Of a stretch of 64,000 bases of DNA, positions 1-9,575 are shown one piece after another (within the stretch, counting starts at the first letter, position 1; the number at the start of each line of letters is the position of its first letter). Origin of the DNA: Mycobacterium colombiense (lineage in GTDB: Bacteria > Actinomycetota > Actinomycetes > Mycobacteriales > Mycobacteriaceae); the NCBI RefSeq assembly GCF_001672755.1, contig NZ_LZKI01000074.1, positions 1 through 64,000 of the forward strand. The letters run 5' to 3'. The notes under the pieces were generated by a model. It saw only the letters and a list, made by a program, of their open reading frames with translations, made no database searches and had not been told where the DNA came from. A program made the translations under genes and the position numbers.

Positions 1-1078
1 CGCCCAGCGACGTCTTACCGACACCGGGAGGGCCGGCCAGCACCATCACCGCGCCGGAGCCGCGGCCGCCGACCACCTGCAGCCCGCGCTGCGCGCGACG
101 CGCACGCACGGCCAGGTATTCGACGATGCGGTCCTTGACGTCGTCCAGCCCGTGGTGGTCGGCATCCAGGATCTCGCGCGCGGCCTTCAGGTCCGTCGAG
201 TCCTCGCTCTTGACGTTCCAGGGCAGGTCGAGCACGGTGTCCAGCCAGGTGCGGATCCAGCCGCTTTCCGGGCTCTGATCGCTGGAGCGTTCCAGCTTGC
301 CGACCTCGCGCAGCGCGGCCTCGCGCACCTTCTCGGGCAGCTCTGCCGCCTCCACGCGGGCGCGGTAGTCGTCCGAACCGTCGGGTTCGCCCTCGCCCAG
401 TTCCTTGCGGATGGCGGCGAGCTGTTGGCGCAGCAGGAACTCCTTCTGCGTCTTCTCCATGCCCTCGCGCACGTCCTCGGCGATCTTGTCGCTGACCTCG
501 ACCTCGGCGAGATGGTCGCTGGTCCAATCGATCAGCACGCGCAACCGCTCGGCGACATCGACGGTCTCCAGCAGCTGCCGCTTCTGCGCGTTGGTCAGGT
601 AGGACGCGTAACCGGAGGTGTCCGCCAGCGCCGACGGATCGGTCAGCCTGTTGACGTAATCGATGATCTCCCAGGCCTCGCGGCGTTGCAGCATGGCCAG
701 CAGTAGCTTCTTGTACTCCGCCGTCATGGCCTTGATCTCGTCGGTCGTCTCGGCCTCGGGGACCTCGGTCACCTCGACCCACAGCGCCGCGCCGGGTCCG
801 GACGCGCCCGCCCCGATCTGGGCCCTGCGCTCGCCGCGCACGACGGCCGCGGTGCCGCCGCCGGCGATGCGTCCGACCTGCAGGATCTTGGCGATCACGC
901 CGTGCGAGGGATACCGGTCCTCGAGCCGGGGGGCGATCAGCAGCTGCCCCGATTCGCTCGCCTGAGCGGCGTCGATCGCCGCGCGGGCGGCGTCGTCCAG
1001 CGCGATCGGCACCACCATTCCGGGCAGCACGATGGTGTCAGTGACAAACAGCACCGGCACCGACTTGGCTTCAGCCAT
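1..1078 (-). CDS. lon: Lon ATP-dependent protease, N-terminal part (runs off window)
   Basis: Reading the minus strand from the ATG at 1076-1078 gives MAEAKSVPVLFVTDTIVLPG, the LAN substrate-binding domain, then a coiled region (KEFLLRQQLAAIRKELGEGE at about residues 210-230) and the start of the AAA+ module. The Walker A motif GPPGVGKTSLG lies at the window edge, so the remaining ATPase and the Ser-Lys protease domain are outside. Lon degrades misfolded and regulatory cytosolic proteins. M. smegmatis has lon while M. tuberculosis and M. leprae lack it, so its presence separates this organism from the tuberculosis complex. The open frame has no internal stop. Identity is confident; completeness cannot be judged. 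Confidence 0.95.
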   Translation of the reverse strand, partial: MAEAKSVPVLFVTDTIVLPGMVVPIALDDAARAAIDAAQASESGQLLIAPRLEDRYPSHGVIAKILQVGRIAGGGTAAVVRGERRAQIGAGASGPGAALWVEVTEVPEAETTDEIKAMTAEYKKLLLAMLQRREAWEIIDYVNRLTDPSALADTSGYASYLTNAQKRQLLETVDVAERLRVLIDWTSDHLAEVEVSDKIAEDVREGMEKTQKEFLLRQQLAAIRKELGEGEPDGSDDYRARVEAAELPEKVREAALREVGKLERSSDQSPESGWIRTWLDTVLDLPWNVKSEDSTDLKAAREILDADHHGLDDVKDRIVEYLAVRARRAQRGLQVVGGRGSGAVMVLAGPPGVGKTSLG

Positions 1079-1248
1079 CGAATCCTCCAAAAGTTGAGTC
1101 TGTTGCGCTTAACCCAGCCGGGCGGCGGTTTGTTCCCGAGAGGGCCGTTCGCGCGTAACGAACGGAGACGACGAGCTGCGTGCTAGGTGACCAGGACAGG
1201 GCTCTGTTGAGAGCTGTCGCCGATGGGCATGCGGTGCGAAAATGAGGC

Positions 1249-2055
1249 ATGCCGAATAGGCGCATGCCGCCACGTCCCGAGGGTGCGCAAACCAACGAAG
1301 AGGAATGGGCGCAATTCTTCGAACTATTCGGCCACGCCAGGATTCGGCGCGGGATTCGGCTCATCTCCAAGCTGCCGTCCGCCCCCCGGTGCGAAGCCTG
1401 CGGCAACCCGTTCGCCGGCGTCGGCGGCTGGCTGATGCGACGGATGGACAAGAGCCCGTCGCGCAAGAATCCGCGGTGGTGCAAGGTGTGCTTCGAGGCT
1501 GCGCCGCAGGGTGGCATGACGCTCACCATCGGCGTGCTCTTCGCCGATATCCGCAACTCAACCGCCCTCGCCGAGACGCTGCCACCGGACGAGATGGCCG
1601 AACGCCTCAATCGCTTCTACTCCGAGCTGACGCAGGTGATCGTCCAGCACGGGATCGTCGACAAGCTCATCGGTGACGAAGTGATGGGCCTCTACCTTCC
1701 GCCCCTCACACGTAACGGCCGCTACGTCGACGCGATGGTGAGCGACGCTCTCGCCATTCTGCGGACGCAAGGTCGCGACTCGTCGAAGGGCGCACGGCTC
1801 GAGGTGGGGATCGGCTTGGACGTCGGCCCCGCGTACGTCGGGATCGTCGGCGAGGGCGAGATCCGCGACTTCACCGCAATTGGCGACGTCGTGAACACCG
1901 CGTCGCGGCTGCAAAGCGTTGCGGCGGGCGGCGAGATCGTCATGCCCGAGACGGTCGCGCGCATCGCTGCCGTCGACGGGGGCGAGGTCGTCACGCTCGC
2001 CCTCAAGGGCAAAGCCGAACCCGTGGCGGCACGCCGGATCAGCGTCGCGAGCTAG
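1249..2055 (+). CDS. Class III adenylate/guanylate cyclase with N-terminal Cys pairs
   Basis: 268 residues. The C-terminal half is a class III nucleotide cyclase homology domain: FADIRNST carries the first metal-binding Asp (about residue 105), VDKLIGDEVMG the Lys/Asp substrate and second-metal region, and GDVVNTASRL the Asn/Arg transition-state residues. The catalytic set therefore looks complete. Ahead of it, about residues 48-85 hold two CxxC pairs (CEACG and CKVCF), which look like a small zinc-ribbon sensor or structural knuckle. No membrane segment is evident, so it is probably soluble. Product would be cAMP (or cGMP). The ATG at 1249 lacks a strong Shine-Dalgarno, so the start is moderately certain. 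Transcribed divergently from lon. Confidence 0.88.
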   Translation: MPNRRMPPRPEGAQTNEEEWAQFFELFGHARIRRGIRLISKLPSAPRCEACGNPFAGVGGWLMRRMDKSPSRKNPRWCKVCFEAAPQGGMTLTIGVLFADIRNSTALAETLPPDEMAERLNRFYSELTQVIVQHGIVDKLIGDEVMGLYLPPLTRNGRYVDAMVSDALAILRTQGRDSSKGARLEVGIGLDVGPAYVGIVGEGEIRDFTAIGDVVNTASRLQSVAAGGEIVMPETVARIAAVDGGEVVTLALKGKAEPVAARRISVAS

Positions 2056-2068
2056 CGCGTCCCGCTCG

Positions 2069-2296
2069 TCATCCCGTGATGGTCGCCACCATCGTGACCA
2101 TGACCATCCCGAGCAAGATCAGGTAAGCGATCGCGTGGACTCGATCGGGGATCGGCCATCGAGCCAGCAGCGGCTTGGCGAGTGCGATCGTCGGCAACGA
2201 CCCCGCCACCAGCGTCGCCACCGCGGCAAGACTGACGTACCCGACTTGGCCGGAGTTGGTCAACACCGGCGCGGCGAGCGAACACGGCGGCCACAC
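2069..2296 (-). pseudogene. Membrane protein remnant (C-terminal fragment)
   Basis: The frame encodes about 75 residues with two hydrophobic segments (YVSLAAVATLVAGSLPTIAL and AIAYLILLGMVMVTMVATI). Its first six codons (GTG start at 2294-2296) lie on DNA that, on the other strand, encodes the tail of an AraC regulator, so the natural N-terminus appears to have been lost at a junction near 2270-2281. I do not recognise the parent family. It could be expressed as a short membrane peptide but is more likely debris. Confidence 0.45.
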
Positions 2297-2379
2297 TGGG
2301 CTACGACAATCCGGCGGGCTTTACCGCGATGTTCGTCAAACACATCGGCAGCACGCCGAAGTCATTTCGTAGCCGCTGA
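2281..2379 (+). pseudogene. AraC-family regulator, 3' remnant
   Basis: In frame with the TGA at 2377-2379 the plus strand reads NTAATLGYDNPAGFTAMFVK followed by HIGSTPKSFRSR. This is the typical second helix-turn-helix and tail of AraC/XylS regulators (pattern A..LGYD.P.AF..MF....G.TP..F). Only about 32 residues survive; upstream codons do not continue the family and instead encode the opposite-strand membrane protein fragment. This is a decayed regulator whose remainder was deleted. Confidence 0.7.
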
Positions 2380-2391
2380 GCCGCGGCGCCG

Positions 2392-3636
2392 TCATCGAGA
2401 CGGGTCGACTGGCCCCAGCCGCTTGAGCTGTGTGACGTGCTGCGGCGTCAGTTCTTCCAGACAGGTGACGCCGAGCAGTGCCATGGTCCGCAGAATCCCG
2501 CTCGCAAGGATCTCGATCGCGCGGCTCACCCCCGCCTCGCCGCCGGCCATCAGGCCGTACAGGTAGGCGCGCCCGACCAGCGTGCAGCGGGCACCCAGCG
2601 CGATCGCGGCGACGATGTCGGCGCCGGACATGATGCCCGTATCGACCAGGATCTCGGTGTGTTTGCCGAGTTCGCGCGCGACCGTGGGCAGCAGGTGAAA
2701 GGGGACCGGGGCCCGGTCCAATTGACGCCCACCATGATTGGACAACACGATGCCGTCGACGCCGCGGTCGACGACGGCGCGCGCATCCTCGAGTGTCTGA
2801 ATCCCTTTCACGACGAGCTTGCCGGGCCACTGCGCCTTGATCCACTCCAGGTCGTCGAAGGTGAGGCTGGGGTCGAACATGGTGCTCAGGTACTCGGCGA
2901 CGGTGCCCGGCCAGCGATCCAGCGACGCGAATGCCAGCGGCTCGGTGGTCAGCAGATCGAACCACCATCTCGGGTGCGGCACCGCGTCCAGCACGGTGCG
3001 CAGCGTCAGGGTGGGCGGGATCGTCATGCCGTTGCGGTTGTCCCGCAGCCGGGCGCCGGAGACGGGAACGTCGACGGTGGCCAGCAGTGTGTCGAATCCC
3101 GCGGCGGCGGCGCGCTTCACCAGCTCCATCGAGCGCTCGCGATCGCGCCACATGTAGAGCTGGAACCACTTTCGGCCCTGCGGGACGGCGGTCACCAGAT
3201 CTTCGATCGCGCAGGTGCCGAGCGTGGACAGCGAGAACGGGATCCCCGCCCGGGCCGCCGCCTGCGCACCGGCGATCTCGCCCTCGGTCTGCATCAATCG
3301 GGTGAAACCGGTGGGCGCGATCGCGAACGGAAATACCACTGGCTGGCCCAGCACGTTCCAGCCGGCGGTGACTTGGGAGACGTCGCGCAGGATTGTGGGG
3401 TGAAACTCGATGTCGCGGAACGCTTGTCGCGCACGTTCGATGGACAACTCGTCTTCGGCGGCGCCGTCGGTGTAGTCGAACGCCGCCTTGGGGGTGCGGC
3501 GTTTGGCGATGGCCCGCAGATCCTCGATGGTGTAGGCGGCGTCGAGGCGGCGCCTGGTCGCGTTGAGCCGAGGCCGCTTGAATTGCAGCAGCGGCGCCAG
3601 GTCGCGCACTTTGGGCACTCGTCGTTGGACCGCCAT
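2392..3636 (-). CDS. lldD2: FMN-dependent L-lactate dehydrogenase LldD2
   Basis: 414 residues from the ATG at 3634-3636 ([17 protein letters not shown]), matching the length of M. tuberculosis Rv1872c. An FMN-dependent alpha-hydroxy-acid oxidase TIM barrel: APTGFTRLM near the flavin, [11 protein letters not shown], and [16 protein letters not shown] containing the catalytic His/Arg, followed by [18 protein letters not shown] for phosphate binding. It oxidises L-lactate to pyruvate, passing electrons to the respiratory chain. The frame stays open upstream by about 126 codons, but that extension has no family similarity and covers the divergent neighbour. Only 18 bases separate it from the next gene, so the divergent promoters must overlap. 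Confidence 0.95.
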   Translation of the reverse strand: MAVQRRVPKVRDLAPLLQFKRPRLNATRRRLDAAYTIEDLRAIAKRRTPKAAFDYTDGAAEDELSIERARQAFRDIEFHPTILRDVSQVTAGWNVLGQPVVFPFAIAPTGFTRLMQTEGEIAGAQAAARAGIPFSLSTLGTCAIEDLVTAVPQGRKWFQLYMWRDRERSMELVKRAAAAGFDTLLATVDVPVSGARLRDNRNGMTIPPTLTLRTVLDAVPHPRWWFDLLTTEPLAFASLDRWPGTVAEYLSTMFDPSLTFDDLEWIKAQWPGKLVVKGIQTLEDARAVVDRGVDGIVLSNHGGRQLDRAPVPFHLLPTVARELGKHTEILVDTGIMSGADIVAAIALGARCTLVGRAYLYGLMAGGEAGVSRAIEILASGILRTMALLGVTCLEELTPQHVTQLKRLGPVDPSR

Positions 3637-3654
3637 ATGTGCAACCGTAGTCAC

Positions 3655-4089
3655 ATGGAATCGGCAGGCGACCCCTTCGATCTGAACCGCTTCGTCACGG
3701 CACAGGCTCCGGTCTACGGCCAGGTCGTGGGGGAACTGCGGGACGGGCGGAAGCGCAGCCACTGGATGTGGTTCGTCTTTCCGCAACTGCGCGGCCTGGG
3801 CGGCAGCCCGACCGCCGTGCGTTATGGCATCGTTTCGCTGGACGAGGCCCGCGCCTATCTGAGCCACGACCTGCTCGGGCCGCGATTGCGCGAATGCACC
3901 CAACTGGTCAACGAGATCCAGGGCCGCTCGGTCACGCAGATCTTCGGCTCGCCCGACGACCTCAAGTTGCGTTCGTCGATGACGCTCTTCGCCCTGGCCA
4001 CCGAGGAGGACCACGACTTCGTCGCGCTGCTCGACAAGTACTACGCCGGCGAGCAGGACTCGGTCACGCTGGCGCGGCTGCAGGACTAA
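3655..4089 (+). CDS. DUF1810 protein (Rv1873-like)
   Basis: 144 residues starting [20 protein letters not shown]. The motif [14 protein letters not shown] and the ending [12 protein letters not shown] are typical of DUF1810, whose M. tuberculosis member Rv1873 is structurally characterised as a small helical protein without a known function. Divergent from lldD2 exactly as Rv1872c/Rv1873 in M. tuberculosis. Its stop codon overlaps the stop codon of the convergent glycosidase by three bases (cta/taa at 4086-4089). Confidence 0.9.
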   Translation: MESAGDPFDLNRFVTAQAPVYGQVVGELRDGRKRSHWMWFVFPQLRGLGGSPTAVRYGIVSLDEARAYLSHDLLGPRLRECTQLVNEIQGRSVTQIFGSPDDLKLRSSMTLFALATEEDHDFVALLDKYYAGEQDSVTLARLQD

Positions 4090-5414
4090 ACGGGCTGCAG
4101 GATCCGCCAGCCCCGGGCCTCGACGATGACGGTCTCGACGACGTCGGACGGTGGTGCCGCCGATCCGCCGATCACCTGCGCGCGTGCCGTACCCAGCTTC
4201 GGCAACGACACGCGCAGCGGCTCGTCGTCGATGTTGAGCACCACCAACAGCGCATCGCCGCCGTTGGCGGTCTCGTACACATAGTGCCGGTTTTCCAGCA
4301 ACCGCGCGGTGGTGGACGCCGCGTGCAGCCAGGGGTAGCGGCGACGCAACCCGATCAGATACTGGTGCAACCGCCAGGTATCGACGCCGAAGTCATCCAG
4401 TTGCAGTGGGGGAGAGCCGAACTCGGGGCGTACCGCGTCGTCGCCGCCGTATCGTTCTTCTTTGACACCCCGCAAGCCGAGCTCGTCGCCGGCGTACACG
4501 CTGGGCACGCCGCCGATAGTCAGCAGCAGCACCAGCGCGTGGGCCACGTGCTCGGGGGTGTCCAGCCGGCTGACGATGCGGGTGACGTCGTGGTTGCCGA
4601 TGAACGTCAGCGGCGCGAAGCCGGTCAGAAAGTCGTTGTGGCGCTGCAGCGCCCAATCGAGTTCGAAGAAGTTGCCGTCGTTGAGGCTGCTCCAGATCGC
4701 CTTCCACAGCTCGTATTGGGTTGCCGAGTCGAAGGTGGCGGCTTGCACGACGGCGGCGTAGTCGCCGTGGATGAGCTCGCCGACGAACCAGGCATCCGGG
4801 TAGCGCTCGCGCACCCGCGGCAGTGTCGAGGCCCAGAAGTGTTGCGGCACAGCGTAAGCCGCATCGAGTCGCCAGCCGTCGGCGCCGCGCCCCAACCAGT
4901 GCCCCATCACGTCGACGGTGTAGTCGACGACCTCGGGGTTGTCGTGGTTCAGGGTGATCAGCCCGGAGTGGCCCTCGAAGGTGTGGAAGCGGCCAGGGCG
5001 CCCGCGAAACCAGCGCGCGGCCGCGTCATCGTCGGCCGCCGCGCGATAGCGTGCGAAATCCTCCCCGACGTGATTGAACACGCCGTCGAGCAGCACGCGT
5101 AGGCCGCGGCCATGCGCCTCGGCCACCAGGTGATCGAAGTCGGCGTCATCACCCAGCCGGGGATCGATGCGGTAATGGTCGGTGGTGTCGTAACCGTGTG
5201 TGCGCGAGGCGAAGATGGGTCCCAGCGCGATGCCGGATGCCCCGAGTTCGATGGCATGGTCCAGCCAGTCGACGAGCCGCCGCAGCCGGTGTTCGTCCGG
5301 TTGCGGCGGCTCGTGTGGCTGCGGTGCGGGGAAGGCTCCCACGAACCCCAGCGGGTAGACCTGCCACCAGATGGCGTGCTGGACCCAGGCGGGTCCCGTC
5401 ACGGCACTGGACAC
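4086..5414 (-). CDS. GH13 alpha-amylase-family glycosidase
   Basis: 442 residues from a GTG start. A (beta/alpha)8 glycoside hydrolase: [15 protein letters not shown] opens the barrel, DGVFNHVG is conserved region [10 protein letters not shown] holds the nucleophile Asp, [11 protein letters not shown] the acid/base Glu, and [11 protein letters not shown] the third Asp, so the enzyme looks active. A short beta-sandwich C-domain follows ([19 protein letters not shown]). No signal peptide is seen, so it probably acts on cytosolic alpha-glucans or maltodextrins. It is compact for the family and I cannot fix the substrate. It is not part of the Rv1872c-Rv1876 order in M. tuberculosis. Confidence 0.88.
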   Translation of the reverse strand: MSSAVTGPAWVQHAIWWQVYPLGFVGAFPAPQPHEPPQPDEHRLRRLVDWLDHAIELGASGIALGPIFASRTHGYDTTDHYRIDPRLGDDADFDHLVAEAHGRGLRVLLDGVFNHVGEDFARYRAAADDDAAARWFRGRPGRFHTFEGHSGLITLNHDNPEVVDYTVDVMGHWLGRGADGWRLDAAYAVPQHFWASTLPRVRERYPDAWFVGELIHGDYAAVVQAATFDSATQYELWKAIWSSLNDGNFFELDWALQRHNDFLTGFAPLTFIGNHDVTRIVSRLDTPEHVAHALVLLLTIGGVPSVYAGDELGLRGVKEERYGGDDAVRPEFGSPPLQLDDFGVDTWRLHQYLIGLRRRYPWLHAASTTARLLENRHYVYETANGGDALLVVLNIDDEPLRVSLPKLGTARAQVIGGSAAPPSDVVETVIVEARGWRILQPV

Positions 5415-5424
5415 GGCGGCGCGA

Positions 5425-5961
5425 TCAGCCGGCGGTCGCCAGCGTCTGGGAGGCGATAATCGCTTGTGCCACGCCGGAAATGATCGCCGCGGCCTTCAAC
5501 GCCTCCTGGATGGTTTCCCGGCTGACGCCGGCTTCGCGCAGCGTGTGCTCGTGGGCGGCCACGCAGTCCGGGCATCCGTTGATCGACGACACCGCGAACG
5601 ACCACAGTTCGAAGTTCACCTTCTCCACGCCGGGATTGGCGATGATGTTCATCCGCAATCCCGCACGCAGGTCGTCGTACTTGCCGTCCAGGAAGCCGCG
5701 GCCACGGTAGAACACGTTGTTCATGCCCATGATCGAGGCGGCTCCCAGCGCCGCGTTGTATGCCTCGGCGGACAGGATATCGGCCGCCTCGGCCCCAATC
5801 TCGGTGAGCACCTGCGTGTTCCGGGTCGCTGCGGCGCTAGCCAGCAGCGTGCCCCACAGCTGCTCCTCGTTGAGCTCGGTGGTGCGGGTGATGGAGCCCA
5901 GGTTGAGCTTGAGGTCCTTGGCGTACTCCGGTAGCGCTTCTTTGAGGTTTTCGACGCTCAT
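5425..5961 (-). CDS. ahpD: Alkyl hydroperoxide reductase AhpD
   Basis: 178 residues, all-helical AhpD fold. The catalytic [11 protein letters not shown] motif (Cys pair plus His, about residues 130-137) is intact. AhpD regenerates AhpC using lipoamide, linking peroxide detoxification to dihydrolipoamide dehydrogenase and succinyltransferase in mycobacteria. It lies 40 bases downstream of ahpC on the same strand, so the two are an operon, with oxyR divergent. Confidence 0.97.
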   Translation of the reverse strand: MSVENLKEALPEYAKDLKLNLGSITRTTELNEEQLWGTLLASAAATRNTQVLTEIGAEAADILSAEAYNAALGAASIMGMNNVFYRGRGFLDGKYDDLRAGLRMNIIANPGVEKVNFELWSFAVSSINGCPDCVAAHEHTLREAGVSRETIQEALKAAAIISGVAQAIIASQTLATAG

Positions 5962-6001
5962 CTCGCCTCCTAATCAGGCCTTGTACCCGTCCCGGCGGGA
6001 A

Positions 6002-6589
6002 TTAAGCCGACTGCTTGAGCAGCTCGGTGGCGTCCAGCGTCGGGTCACCCTTGCGCCAGTTGCAGGCGCACAGCTCGTCGGACTGCAGTGCGTCCAGGAC
6101 GCGCAGCACCTCTTCGACGTTGCGGCCCACGGAACCCGCGGTGACCGAAACGAATTGGATCTCGTTGTTGGGGTCGACGAGGAAGGTCGCCCGGTCGGCC
6201 ACGCCCTCGGCGTTGAGCACACCGGTGGCCAGGCTGAGCTCCCGCTTGATGTCCGAGAGCATCGGGAAGGGCAGCTTCTTCAGGTCCTCGTGCTGCGCGC
6301 GCCAGTTGAAGTGCACGAACTCGCTGTCGATCGAGACGCCCAGCACCTGCGCGTCGCGGTCTTCGAACTCGTCGTTGAGCTTGCCGAACGTGGCAATCTC
6401 GGTCGGGCACACGAAGGTGAAGTCCTTCGGCCAGAAGAACACCACGCGCCACTTGCCGGCGTGATCCTCGTTGGTGATGGTGGTGAAGTAGTCCTCGGGC
6501 TGCTGGGCGTCGACCTTGGACAGATCGCCCGCGATCAACGCAGTGAGCTCGTAGGCGGGGAACTGGTCGCCGATGGTCAGCAGAGGCAT
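6002..6589 (-). CDS. ahpC: Alkyl hydroperoxide reductase AhpC (peroxiredoxin)
   Basis: 195 residues. The peroxidatic Cys is in KDFTFVCPTEIATF (about residue 61), and resolving Cys residues are in ELCACNWRKGDPT near residues 174-176, the three-Cys arrangement known for mycobacterial AhpC. It reduces organic peroxides and peroxynitrite and is recycled by AhpD. AAGGAGCGACATG gives a clear ribosome-binding site. Divergent from oxyR across about 100 bases containing a putative OxyR site. Confidence 0.98.
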   Translation of the reverse strand: MPLLTIGDQFPAYELTALIAGDLSKVDAQQPEDYFTTITNEDHAGKWRVVFFWPKDFTFVCPTEIATFGKLNDEFEDRDAQVLGVSIDSEFVHFNWRAQHEDLKKLPFPMLSDIKRELSLATGVLNAEGVADRATFLVDPNNEIQFVSVTAGSVGRNVEEVLRVLDALQSDELCACNWRKGDPTLDATELLKQSA

Positions 6590-6684
6590 GTCGCTCCTTG
6601 TCTGGATTTACTCAAGATTAGCTTTCCTCCACCATGCTGCCGCGTACGCTAGTTGAAGTAAAGGTGATATTTCCCACTAGGCTT

Positions 6685-6699
6685 ATAGGTATGACCGAT
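6685..6699. promoter_or_regulatory. Putative OxyR binding site (ATM-N9-GAT) at the oxyR start
   Basis: The sequence ata-N9-gat fits the LysR T-N11-A rule and the ATC-N9-GAT motif reported for mycobacterial OxyR, with one mismatch in the left half. It sits in the dyad cttat-N11-ataag (6682-6702), which straddles the oxyR ATG at 6691. Placement suits autoregulation of oxyR and control of divergent ahpC. Confidence 0.65.
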
Positions 6700-7626
6700 A
6701 AGAGTTATCAGCCCACTATCGCCGGCTTGCGCGCTTTTGCCGCGGTCGCCGAGAAGCGCCAATTCAGCAGCGCTGCAACGTCTCTCGGCGTTAGCCAGTC
6801 GACGTTGTCGCAGGCGCTGGCGGCGCTGGAAGCGGGCCTGGGCACCCAGCTGGTTGAGCGCTCAACCCGGCGTGTCTTCTTGACAACGGAGGGCGCCCAA
6901 CTGCTGCCGCACGCCCAGGCCGTCGTCGAGGCGGCGGACGCATTCAGCGCCGCGGCCGCGGGCTCGTCGGACCCGCTGCGGGCCGGCATTCGGCTGGGGC
7001 TGATACCCACGGTGGCGCCCTACGTGCTGCCGACCGTGTTGGCCGGCGTCGCCCAGGAGCTGCCGGGGCTGACGCTGCGGGTGACCGAAGACCAAACCGA
7101 GCGGCTGTTGGCGGTGTTGCGGGAGGGTGCATTGGACGCGGCCCTGATCGCCCTGCCCGCCGAGGGCGCCGGCGTCACCGCGATCCCGATCTACGACGAG
7201 GATTTCGTGCTCGCCCTGCCCCCGGACCATCCGCTGGCGGGCAGGCGCCGGGTACCGGCCACCGCACTGGCCGACCTGCCGCTGCTGTTGCTGGATGAGG
7301 GGCACTGCCTGCGCGATCAGGCGCTCGACGTCTGCCACAAGGCGGGTGTGCGCGCGGAGGTGGCCAACACCCGGGCCGCGTCGCTGGCGACCGCCGTGCA
7401 ATGTGTGACCGGCGGCCTGGGCGTCACGCTCATTCCCCAGACCGCGGTGCCGGTGGAGGCGTCCCGAAGCCGCCTGGGTCTCGCGCAGTTCGCCGCACCG
7501 CGCCCGGGCCGGCGGATCGGTCTGGTTTTCCGCTCGTCGAGCGGACGCGACGAGTCCTATCGTTGGCTGGCCGGCCTCATCGGCACGTTGATCAGCAGCC
7601 AGCACCAGGTGCGGCTGGTCAAATAG
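6691..7626 (+). CDS. oxyR: LysR-type peroxide regulator OxyR, intact
   Basis: 311 residues. N-terminal winged HTH ([33 protein letters not shown]) and a LysR substrate domain containing [12 protein letters not shown] near residues 200-215, where the first Cys is the peroxide-sensing position of the family. The frame is uninterrupted, unlike M. tuberculosis oxyR, which is multiply mutated. An in-frame ATG lies further upstream at 6634, but homology begins at [12 protein letters not shown] (6691), the start used here. Divergent from ahpC-ahpD, the classic oxyR/ahpC arrangement. Confidence 0.96.
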   Translation: MTDKSYQPTIAGLRAFAAVAEKRQFSSAATSLGVSQSTLSQALAALEAGLGTQLVERSTRRVFLTTEGAQLLPHAQAVVEAADAFSAAAAGSSDPLRAGIRLGLIPTVAPYVLPTVLAGVAQELPGLTLRVTEDQTERLLAVLREGALDAALIALPAEGAGVTAIPIYDEDFVLALPPDHPLAGRRRVPATALADLPLLLLDEGHCLRDQALDVCHKAGVRAEVANTRAASLATAVQCVTGGLGVTLIPQTAVPVEASRSRLGLAQFAAPRPGRRIGLVFRSSSGRDESYRWLAGLIGTLISSQHQVRLVK

Positions 7627-7652
7627 CCGGCCGGCGACTGTAAGTTCTGCGT

Positions 7653-8354
7653 ATGGAGAAGGTCATCGCCGTCCTGATGCGCGCGGAGCCGGATGACGCC
7701 TGGTGCGCCCGGCAGCGAGGTCACGTCGCCGACGCGCTGCTGCAACTGGGCATCGCCGGGCTGCAGATGAACGTTCGCGACAGCACCGTGCGTGACTCGC
7801 TGATGACGTTGACGACTATGGACCCGCCGGTGGCCGCGGTGGTGAGCATGTGGACCCAGCAGTGCTACGGCGACCAGACGGCGGCGGCACTTAAATTTCT
7901 CGCCCAGGAATGTGAGCAGTTGGCCGCTTACCTGGTGACCGAGTCGGTCCCGTTGATTCCACCCGCCGTCGAACCCGGTTCTCGCACACCGGGTTTGGCT
8001 AACATCGCACTGCTGCGCCGTCCCGCCGACATGGACCAGACAACCTGGCTGAACCGTTGGCAACGCGACCATACTTCGGTGGCCATCGACACGCAGTCGA
8101 CGTTCGGCTACACCCAGAATTGGGTGGTACGGGCGCTGACCGCGAATGCGCCGGGAATCGCGGGCATCGTCGAGGAGTTGTTCCCGATCGAGGCCATCAC
8201 CGACCTCCACGCGTTCTTCGGAGCCGCCGATGACAAGGACCTACAGGACCGGCTGGGCCGGATGGTCGCCAGCACAACCGCATTCGGTGCCAACGAGAAC
8301 ATCGATACGGTGCCGACGAGCCGTTACGTGTTCGAGACACCTTTCCGAGAATGA
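7653..8354 (+). CDS. EthD-domain protein
   Basis: 233 residues. The second half contains ALLRRPADMDQTTWLNRWQR and DHTSVAIDTQSTFGYTQNWV, the pattern of EthD/dimeric alpha-beta barrel proteins (one enzyme-like His in WQRDHT). The first half is a degenerate repeat of the same fold. EthD proteins accompany P450 and lipid-degradation genes but their reactions are mostly undefined. It is followed 9 bases later by an FDOR gene and then a crotonase-fold gene, so the three may be co-transcribed. Confidence 0.75.
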   Translation: MEKVIAVLMRAEPDDAWCARQRGHVADALLQLGIAGLQMNVRDSTVRDSLMTLTTMDPPVAAVVSMWTQQCYGDQTAAALKFLAQECEQLAAYLVTESVPLIPPAVEPGSRTPGLANIALLRRPADMDQTTWLNRWQRDHTSVAIDTQSTFGYTQNWVVRALTANAPGIAGIVEELFPIEAITDLHAFFGAADDKDLQDRLGRMVASTTAFGANENIDTVPTSRYVFETPFRE

Positions 8355-8363
8355 GGACCACCC

Positions 8364-8807
8364 ATGACAACACTCGACGAGGCAGTGGCACTGGCCAAGG
8401 GAGAAAGCGGACTGGCGGTGATCTCCACGGTTCGTGCCGACGGAACAGTGCAGGCCTCGCTGGTCAACGTGGGCCTGTTGCCGCACCCGGCGAATGGCCG
8501 ACAGGTCCTGGGCTTTACCACCTACGGCCGGGTCAAGCTGGCCAACCTGCGCGACCGGCCGCAGCTTGCCGTGACCTTCCGCAACGGGTGGCAGTGGGCA
8601 ACAGTCGAGGGCGGCGCGGAGCTGGTCGGCCCCGACGACTCCCGGCCCTGGCTGACGGACGCGGATCAGTTGCGACTGCTGCTGCGCGACGTGTTCACCG
8701 CTGCGGGCGGCACCCACGACAACTGGGACGAGTACGACCGGGTAATGGCCACCGAGCGCCGCGCCGTGGTGCTCATCGCCCCAACCCGCGTCTACAGCAA
8801 CGGCTAG
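8364..8807 (+). CDS. PPOX-class F420-dependent oxidoreductase (FDOR)
   Basis: 147 residues with a split beta-barrel: GLAVISTVRADGTVQASLVN and VLGFTTYGRVKLANLRDRPQ are the cofactor-binding strands typical of TIGR03618-like FDOR-B or pyridoxamine-phosphate-oxidase-like proteins. Such proteins reduce diverse substrates using reduced F420, a cofactor abundant in mycobacteria. The substrate cannot be read from sequence. Sits between the EthD gene and the crotonase gene on the same strand. Confidence 0.8.
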   Translation: MTTLDEAVALAKGESGLAVISTVRADGTVQASLVNVGLLPHPANGRQVLGFTTYGRVKLANLRDRPQLAVTFRNGWQWATVEGGAELVGPDDSRPWLTDADQLRLLLRDVFTAAGGTHDNWDEYDRVMATERRAVVLIAPTRVYSNG

Positions 8808-8825
8808 CCTCGCTAGGCTGCTCGC

Positions 8826-9575
8826 GTGACGCTGCAGATCGATGACCAGAACCGGGTACGCACCCTCACGCTGAACCGGCCCGAGGCGCTGAACGCGTTC
8901 AACGAAGCCCTCTACGACGCCACTGCCGAGGCGCTGTTGGCCGCCGCCGAAGATCCCGAGGTGGCGGTCGTGCTGCTGACCGGCGCGGGGCGCGGTTTCA
9001 GCGCAGGCACCGACCTGGCCGAGATGCAGGCCCGCATCACCGATCCCGACTTCGCCCCGGGCAAGCACGGCTTCATCGGGCTGATCAATGCGCTCAGCGC
9101 GTTTCCGAAGCCCCTGATCTGCGCGGTGAACGGCGTGGGCGTCGGGATCGGCGCCACCATTCTCGGCTATGCCGATCTGGCGTTCATGTCGTCGACCGCC
9201 CGGCTGAAGTGCCCGTTCACCAGCCTGGGCGTGGCGCCGGAAGCGGCGTCGTCATATCTACTGCCGCAGCTGGTGGGCCGGCAGAACGCGGCCTGGCTGT
9301 TGATGTCATCGGAATGGGTGGGCGCCGACGAGGCGCTGCGGATGGGCCTGGTCTGGCGTGTCTGCGAACCGGACGAGCTGTTGTCACAGGCCCGTCAACA
9401 CGCGGAAGTCCTTGCCTCCCGGCCGATTTCGAGCCTGATGGCTGTCAAGCACACCATGATGGAACCCGTCCGCCCGGAGATCGTGGCGGCCACCGCCCGA
9501 GAAAACGCGCACTTCGCCGAACTTATGGGCGCCCAAGCCAACGCGGCGGCCCTGGCCGACTTCAACAAACGCTAG
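8826..9575 (+). CDS. Enoyl-CoA hydratase/isomerase family protein (isomerase-like)
   Basis: 249 residues from a GTG. Crotonase fold with oxyanion-hole segments GRGFSAGTDLAEM and GVGVGIGATILGYADL. At the catalytic positions the usual first Glu of hydratases (PEIxLG) is replaced by PFTSLG, while a Glu is kept in VAPEAASSYLLPQLVG. That pattern resembles delta3-delta2 enoyl-CoA isomerases (ECI2/PECI type) more than true hydratases. It would handle unsaturated acyl-CoA intermediates. The hydratase annotation should therefore be treated as a family label only. Confidence 0.85.
   Translation: MTLQIDDQNRVRTLTLNRPEALNAFNEALYDATAEALLAAAEDPEVAVVLLTGAGRGFSAGTDLAEMQARITDPDFAPGKHGFIGLINALSAFPKPLICAVNGVGVGIGATILGYADLAFMSSTARLKCPFTSLGVAPEAASSYLLPQLVGRQNAAWLLMSSEWVGADEALRMGLVWRVCEPDELLSQARQHAEVLASRPISSLMAVKHTMMEPVRPEIVAATARENAHFAELMGAQANAAALADFNKR

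Noticed and set aside
3637-4014. N-terminal extension of LldD2
   Set aside because: It is antisense to the DUF1810 gene and lacks similarity; the family length is reached from 3636.
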